Below are positions 57,643 to 64,000 of a DNA stretch of 64,000 nt, one piece after another; the stretch's first letter is position 1; each line of letters starts with the position of its first letter. Source of the stretch: Heterostelium album PN500. Lineage: Eukaryota > Evosea > Eumycetozoa > Acytosteliales > Acytosteliaceae. The position numbers and the translations under genes were made by a program. The stretch covers positions 2,108,001 to 2,172,000 of the forward strand of contig NW_008805071.1 of NCBI RefSeq assembly GCF_000004825.1, written 5' to 3'. The notes beneath the pieces are model-generated. The model saw only the letters and a program-made list of their open reading frames with translations. It did not search any database and had not been told where the DNA came from.

Positions 57643-60083
57643 CTATATCTCTTCATTCATAATTAAATCTTCATTATCATATTGATAGTGACAGACGATG
57701 GATTGGTCGTGATTAAATAAAGGTTGTTGTAATAGCGAAGCTGGAAGTTTTGGTAAAGATGAGGATGTTGTTGTAGTTTTTGAGGATGTTGTGGATTTTG
57801 GTTTGTTCAACAATGTTGATTTGACGGATGTTGTGGATGACGTTGTCTTTGTATTCTTCAATGGTGACGATGCCAATTGTTTCTTTCTAAGAAGATTATT
57901 GGCTGCGGCCGAGCTGGTGGAACCACCGGTGACAACCACTGGATTCGTTTGAATGGTGACTATCTTTTTCTTTACGACATGTCCATTCTCACTGATATTA
58001 CCTCCAGCACTCATGCCATTCAGCTGATTGGAGATTGGCGAGAGTGGAGCACGTTTCTTTCCGATTCTCTCTACGAATGGCGACTGTACCATCGATGATT
58101 CCTCCGAGTGGCCATTGTTTCCGGTTTGCGAGGAAGTCGATTGTTGTGCTTGCAACTGTTGTTTCTTGATAAACAATGAACTGACGTTTCTTGGTGTCGA
58201 TGGAGTGGTTGGACCGCCTACAACTCCCACTGTTTTGGAGGCGGCAGTCGAAGCAGCGCTAGATTTAACAGGTGTCTTGGCAACGGTATTAAGCTTCTTG
58301 GCGGCAGTACTATTGGCACCACCATTTCCAGCTCCATTTCCACCGAGCTTGTGTGAATCGTCGTTCAGTTTCGATTGCTTCTCTTTGTCTTTTCTCATTT
58401 TTTCGAGGTCACGCTTGATTCTGTCGTTGTCGGCTTGCTGATCCATCAGATCGAGATAGTCGAATCCATCGTAGGCAAACGGTTCACCGTGTGTCTTTTG
58501 CCACTCTACCAACTCCTTTCTCAGCTTCTCCTCGACGGCTGGCAACTTTTGAATGGCTTTTCTCAGTTTCTCCTCCTGAATGAATCTTCCACGATCAAAC
58601 TTCTTCGAGAGCAATCGCTCTTTGTCACCGAGAACCGTCTGCTCGTATTCAATCTTTGAATTTCTAATCTCCTCACGCTTCTCGATCAGCGTAATCAACG
58701 GCTTTGAAATCTCGTAGACTTGACGCGCACGATCCTCCTCGGCTTCCAACAACTCCAGGTGCTCCTCACTGCCATCGAGTGTATCCTCCACCAACTCATC
58801 GATTCTCTCCAACGGCCAATGAATAATAGAGTAAATCTCTACAATATTAGCTTTACATCTCTCTATCAACTCTGATAAACTTGCTCTTCTCAATTCTTCG
58901 ACTCTATATAATTCTTCTTGACACTAAATATAATATTATAATTAATTTAGTTAGCTATTTCATTATATTAATAATAACTAAAAACTTACGGCTTCAACAA
59001 CATCCATTCCTAAACCAGCTGTTTTAGCAAAGAATGATTCACGTTCATCTTCGGGTACTTCGAGTTTATCCCAGAGTATAGTGATCTTTTGTGCATATTC
59101 AGTGACCATCGCTTCGTTTTCTTTCTTGATGATTTGTAACTTGTCAATCTTTTGTGAGAGTACGGTGATCGTTGCCAAACACAGTGAAATAGGTGATGAC
59201 TTTCCTTCGTTGGTATCGGACATCTTTACGATCGACAATTCAAATTCGGTATCTGGTGCAATTCTCAATTCTGTCCACAATTCGACGATTACCAAACATA
59301 ATTGTTTAACTTTAATAAATGCTTCATTCTATAGAATTATAGTATTGTTTGGATATATTAATAAACATCAATCAATTAAAAACAATATTATTTTTTTATA
59401 CATACACGTTGAACTTGTAATTTCTTTAATTTCTTTTGAAGTGAAGAAATCTTCTCCATTGAATAATCATTTCCATTGATGTCACTCTCATTCATATGCG
59501 ATTGATTCAAGTCTTTCAATTCCAATTCCTTTGAGATATCTTCAATTGTTGCTTCTAGATCTTCAATGAGAGCAACTCTATCTTCTGTTCTCTATATATA
59601 TATATATATGTTTAGTTAGTAAGGTTTTTAATATACTAATATCTATTAGTAGTTATTATTGATTAATAAATATACCTTTCTTAAAGTACTAAGTTGAGAT
59701 TCAATATAAGAAGATCTCTGTAATAGATTCATATTGGCCAATGGTTTGTTGGTATCCTTTACAGTCTCACCCAACTCTGTGGACATTGAACAAATCGATT
59801 CCAATCCAGCCAAGATCTCTTTGATTACATCATCTTTATATTTCTCTTCTTTCTTTAAAAGATTGTTATAGAGATTTATGACTTGTTGTGATGCTCTATA
59901 TTATATTATAAGATTGACGAGATTAAATATTAATAATCATTAGAAAGTTCATTACAATATTGATTTTTATTATAATACATACTGATCACATTGTTGTACT
60001 CTATAGTTATTTTCAACACCAAGTTCATCCCATACTTTGACAATCTTTTTCAATATATCTTTTACTCCGTCTTCAATTGTCAT
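57643..60083 (-). CDS. Ase1/PRC1/MAP65 antiparallel-microtubule bundling protein
   Basis: Five exons: 60083-59983, 59895-59676, 59591-59406, 59328-58990 and 58923-57643; 708 residues with agreeing phases. Exons 1-4 are coiled coil (MTIEDGVKDILKKIVKVWDE, SICSMSTELGETVKD). The spectrin-like microtubule-binding core is seen as ITILWDKLEVPEDERESFF, CKANIVEIYSIIHWPLERID, EAEEDRARQVYEISKPLITL, FDRGRFIQEEKLRKAIQKLP and LVEWQKTHGEPFAYDG, the most conserved part of the family. The last ~230 residues are Ser/Thr/Lys rich and disordered, with KRAPLSP and several SP/TP sites, as in PRC1 tails regulated by mitotic kinases. Members cross-link antiparallel microtubules in the spindle midzone and during cytokinesis. 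It shares a 435 bp divergent promoter region with dbr1. Confidence 0.92.
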
Positions 60084-60518
60084 AATTATAATTATTTATT
60101 AATTTATTAACTAATCAACATCTAATTATGAAATAAACAACTAACTAATTATATTTGATAATAACTTTAAACAATTTACTAATTATTATTATTAAAACTT
60201 AAGTAAATATTTCAATATTACTTTTTTAAACTATTATTATTATTATTTTACTATTTTATTTATTTATTTTTTAAAAATCTTTAATTATTTTTAAAATCTT
60301 TATTATTTTGTAGATAATATAACATCAATAGTTGATCATCATTCCAACACATTTAATTATTAATAAAGGATTGCTTTGAGACAAAAAGGCGCCAAACCAA
60401 AAAAATTTGAATTTCTTTTTGCCGGTAAAAAAATTTAAACTTTTTTTAAAAAAAAAAATAGATTAAATAATTTAATTTAATTTATTGTTATTATTATAAT
60501 AATAAAGAATAAAGAAAA
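60084..60518. other. Divergent promoter region
   Basis: 435 bp between the Ase1/PRC1 gene (minus) and dbr1 (plus). Strongly A+T rich apart from AAAAAGGCGCCAAACC at 60385-60400, whose GGCGCCAAA resembles an E2F-type site (TTTGGCGCC on the other strand). Such a site would suit S-phase or mitotic genes, but this is inference. Confidence 0.5.
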
Positions 60519-62346
60519 ATGAAGGTATATTGCTTTAAAATTGAATTGTATTTAATAAAGTAAAGTTATTAATAATATTTTATATAAATTTTATTGTTTT
60601 GTATTGTTTTGTTTGGTTCTGTGTTTGATTTGATCGGTTTGTTTAGATTGCAATTGAAGGTTGTTGTCATGGTGATATAGAGATTATTTATAATTCATTG
60701 TTGAATATTGAGAAACAGACCGGTGAAAAGATCGATTTTGTTGATTTGCTGTGGCGACTATGAAGCATTGAGAAATCTAAATGATCTACAATCGTTGGCG
60801 GTGCCAGAGAAGTTCAAGCATATGGGATCGTTTCATCATTATTACAGTGGTAGACTGGTTGCACCCATCTTAACGTTGGTCATCGGTGGCAATCACGAAT
60901 CATCGAACTACTTTAGCGAGTTGCCAAACGGTGGTTGGCTATGTCCGAACATCTACTACATGGGACGCTCCGGAGTAGTCCAATTCGGTGGACTAAGAAT
61001 CGGTGCACTCTCTGGTATCTACAAGCCACACGACTACCAAAAAGGTCACTACGAGCAACTACCGCTAAACGACAGTACAATGCGATCGATCTATCATACT
61101 CGTGAGTTGGATGTCTTCAAATTGCTTGCTTTGAATAGCGGTGGTAACAATGCTAATGGTGAGGCGAGGCAGAAAGAGAAGAATAGACTTGATATTGTAT
61201 TCTCTCACGATTGGCCACAAGGTATTGTTAACTATGGTGATAAGAACAAGTTGTATCAAGTGAAGAATCATCTGGCGCAGGATGGTGACGATCTTGGTTC
61301 GCCAGCGGGAATGTTGGTGCTTAGGGAGTTGAAACCTAGATACTGGTTCTCGGCACATCTACACGTTAAGTATGCTGCTATATATCCACACCCTGACAAT
61401 ACGACTACCAAGTTTTTAGCATTGGATAAAGTATTGCCGAATAGAGATTTCCTACAGATATTGGATTTTGAAGTACAACCTAATCGTCAACAACAACAAC
61501 CACAACAAGAGCAGCAACAACAACAACAACAGAATCAACAATTAAAACTTCAATATGATGTAGAATGGTTATCTATTTTATATAATACCAAATCTATAAC
61601 AGATAATCATAAGAATCACTATAATACACCACTTTCAAGAGATCTATTTAAAAAGTAAGTTACAACAATTTTTAAATACCTCTAACATTACAATTTCTAA
61701 CATATATTTGTTAAATATGCTAATAGTTTATATACAGATGAAGATTTAAAGAATATTGACAATAGATTTATTGAAATCAATAAGTTAAGACAATCAATAG
61801 ATGATAAAAATCATGATAATAGTGAAAATAATGAAAGTGTAGAGAATATAAGTAATCATCATTTAGAGATACCATTTAATTTCATTGAAAATACACATGC
61901 ATATGATCCTTCGAATCCAAATAGAATGGATTTAAACTTTATCTATCCATCAAGTATGTATTAAGAATCATTTGGTTATTTATTTTAATCAATTCACATT
62001 AATCTAATCAATCTTATCAAAAATAGCATATGAGAATCCACAAAACATTGTATTAAATAATCTATTGGATGTAGTTTGCAGTAAAGAATCGATTCCTATT
62101 AACATTGATACTCTTACCAAATTGGATACAGAAACCTATCGAAAAGATTTACAAGATCACACAACTCCTAATCAACAACAACAATCTTTTAATAATAATA
62201 ATAATAATGAAACAACTACCACAACAAATGAAGAAGAACAAGCAAATCAACAAGTGGCAAAGATACAAAAAACAGGATTGAATGAAAATTTAAAGATTTA
62301 TAAAGATCAGTCCGAAATTGATATAGACAACTTTGAAAATGAATAA
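60519..62346 (+). CDS. dbr1: RNA lariat debranching enzyme, one-base frame break
   Basis: Cleaves the 2'-5' bond of excised intron lariats; a metallophosphoesterase. Four exons: 60519-60524 (only Met-Lys), 60647-61654, 61727-61953 and 62027-62346; about 519 residues. Metal-site motifs are IAIEGCCHGD, ICCGDYEALRNLNDL, IGGNHESSNY, FSHDWPQGI and FSAHLHVKYAA, with GLRIGALSGIYKPHDY in between. The frame MKIAIEGCCHG...GEKIDF must change to LLICCGD at the run of four T (60736-60739); three T would restore KIDLLICCGD exactly. This is most simply a homopolymer sequence error, since the enzyme is conserved on both sides, but a true lesion is not excluded. The C-terminus has poly-Gln and Asn tracts. The six-base first exon would be lost by most gene finders. 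Confidence 0.9.
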
Positions 62347-62384
62347 AGAATGTTAATTGTTAGATATATTTATTAAAAATCTAT

Positions 62385-64000
62385 TTATTGATAAAATATG
62401 TTTGCACATGATGATCTGTCAGATTGATCATTCTGAAGAATAGATTCCCATTTGTTGTTTCCAAGAGAGAACACGAAATTTCTATCTTTTCCTTGTACCG
62501 AGTAGATATAACTTTGACCATCATTTGATTTAAGGAAGATAAGATTATAGTCATTATTTATGTTGATTTTACTATTGTCTAATGATTTGATTTCATTGGT
62601 TTCAATATTGATTCGTTGTAACTCTGTTTTTGAATATATATATATATTGCCATTGCCATCGGTACAGGCTGCTGATGGATAAGAGATTTTTGATACTTCG
62701 ATTGGTAGTTCAATTGTTTTTTTGGTATGTATGTCAAACTTTAAAATCTTTTTAGTAAATGGAGCGAAACTATAGATATAATCTTTGTAGAGGAATGTGG
62801 GATGATGATAATTTGTATCGATTTCGATTGTTGAGTATCTTTCGAATGTTGAATCGTGGATGTTGTATCTGTAGATAACGGGTTTTGGTTTGCCATTTCC
62901 ATCGAATAAATAGATATGATCTTGACCATCATAGCAAGCTGATAAATATTGGCATGGATCAACACCTTTCATTTCATTGATAACTACTGTTTTGGTGTTG
63001 ATTGAATACCTGATGAATTTGTTGCAGCTTGCTGTATTACCACCAAATAGATAGATAAAGTCACCAGCTTTGACAATTGAGTTGAATGCTGTTGAATATC
63101 GGTTCATTTCCATACCTAAATCTATATCTTGTTGTTCAAAATAAATGTTGTTTCGATCTGTAATATTGATGATTGATATCTTATTCTTTCTATCAGTTGA
63201 GAATATATATGATTGTTTGTTTTGATTTTGTTGGGATGGATTTGATATTAATTTGAATGATGATTGGATTTGATTCTTGATTTGATTGATTTGTTCATTA
63301 TTGATGATTAATTGATATTGTTGTGATTTCGATTGTTGATTGTCATGATGATTATTGATTTTAATTGATTTATTGTGTTCAAGTAATAAATTTAAAAGTG
63401 AATGATTATCGATCATTGACTTGTTGGATTTATCCAAATAGAACAATGTATTGTTGTTTGATGAAATGAATTCATTGTGATCTGTTGATTGTGAAATCGA
63501 TCGAATTATTGTTGTTATTTGGTAGTTATCTGTTGTATCTGCTGTTGATATAGTTTCTGATTGTGAATCTGATCGGTTGGTGATATTAATATGATTATTA
63601 ATTGAATTCAATGATTTCACGATTTTGATTTGTTTATCGATTTGTTGTTCTAATTGTTCTTTATTGTCGATGATTGGTTTCTTTAATCTATGTTCTTCAA
63701 CAACAAGGAATTCATGTAACTCTTTGAATTTACTTTCGATCTCTTGCTCTGTTTGTTGTAATTGTTCATATTCAGCAACTTTTAATTTCAAAGAATCGAA
63801 TGTCGTTTTAATACTCGTTTGAATATCATTCATTCCTCTAACACTATTATTACTTTTGTTATTTATTTCATTGTCATCTGTATAAATGTTTGAATGATCC
63901 TCTTTGTTGTTATTCTTATTTGATTTAATATTTTCAATATGATCGTATGAATGACCTGTATGTTTTGGTGAACAGAGAGTGCACATCAAAACATTACAAT
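62385..64000 (-). CDS. B-box zinc finger protein, cut by window edge
   Basis: The frame is open from the right edge (CNVLMCTLCSPKHTGHSYDH) to a stop at 62385. The first zinc ligands and start lie beyond the window. 534 residues from the internal Met at 63989. The coiled coil (FKELHEFLVVEEHRLKKPII) and C-terminal repeat units (SYIFSTDRKNKISIINITD, YDGQDHIYLFDGNGKP, YIYSFAPFTKKILKFDI) are as in the array at 45-53 kb, and it is the nearest relative of the pseudogene at 45573-47117. No lesion is seen in the visible part. It lies tail to tail with dbr1, 38 bp apart. Confidence 0.85.
   Translation of the reverse strand, partial: CNVLMCTLCSPKHTGHSYDHIENIKSNKNNNKEDHSNIYTDDNEINNKSNNSVRGMNDIQTSIKTTFDSLKLKVAEYEQLQQTEQEIESKFKELHEFLVVEEHRLKKPIIDNKEQLEQQIDKQIKIVKSLNSINNHINITNRSDSQSETISTADTTDNYQITTIIRSISQSTDHNEFISSNNNTLFYLDKSNKSMIDNHSLLNLLLEHNKSIKINNHHDNQQSKSQQYQLIINNEQINQIKNQIQSSFKLISNPSQQNQNKQSYIFSTDRKNKISIINITDRNNIYFEQQDIDLGMEMNRYSTAFNSIVKAGDFIYLFGGNTASCNKFIRYSINTKTVVINEMKGVDPCQYLSACYDGQDHIYLFDGNGKPKPVIYRYNIHDSTFERYSTIEIDTNYHHPTFLYKDYIYSFAPFTKKILKFDIHTKKTIELPIEVSKISYPSAACTDGNGNIYIYSKTELQRINIETNEIKSLDNSKININNDYNLIFLKSNDGQSYIYSVQGKDRNFVFSLGNNKWESILQNDQSDRSSCANIFYQ

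Overview
The window looks like nuclear DNA of a dictyostelid social amoeba. Intergenic DNA is extremely A+T rich, introns are short with GTAAGT/GTATGT-type donors, and coding regions carry long Asn/Gln runs. The gene content also fits: a flavin-dependent thymidylate synthase (ThyX) instead of the classical enzyme, tandem profilins, families of B-box proteins, and a giant EGF-bearing surface protein. I cannot name the species. Coding exons here are less A+T rich than I would expect for Dictyostelium discoideum, so another dictyostelid genus is plausible.

Layout. 0-9 kb: a small inverted-repeat element, a broken chimeric B-box/Kelch gene, its two apparent parents (a one-TM protein of unknown function and an intact B-box/Kelch gene with a last exon recovered here by splicing), and thyX between the parents. 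9-15 kb: an LRR-like pseudogene, a small cupin gene, an orphan C-terminus of a MYST/MOF histone acetyltransferase, an 8-exon helical protein with an acidic tail and a secreted Ser/Thr-rich protein. 17-24 kb: a 1,050-residue helical-repeat/F-box/LRR-like protein, two tandem profilins and a METTL21-like methyltransferase. 24-35 kb: a six-exon gene for a predicted 3,492-residue type I membrane protein. 38-45 kb: complex I subunit NDUFV1, an ABCG half transporter and splicing factor SF3A3. 45-54 kb: a B-box gene array (one pseudogene, one short fragment, two long copies) lying between a tRNA-Ala and a tRNA-Asp gene; one copy has had its 3' end replaced by a 1.3 kb insertion. 54-64 kb: a SLOG-like protein, an SPRL-repeat protein, an Ase1/PRC1 microtubule bundler, lariat debranching enzyme DBR1 and another B-box gene cut by the window edge.

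The most striking item is the giant surface protein. It reads as ten alternating A-B module pairs arranged as two equal super-units, each of five pairs plus an Ig-like domain plus an EGF block, ending in a transmembrane helix and a cytoplasmic tail. The second theme is B-box gene turnover: tandem copies, internally deleted fragments, a chimeric fusion and a disrupted 3' end. Two otherwise well conserved genes (ABCG and DBR1) each have exactly one extra base that breaks the frame. Either the assembly has small indel errors or these are real lesions.

Exon boundaries were read by eye from frame continuity and GT/AG sites; no alignment or search was run.
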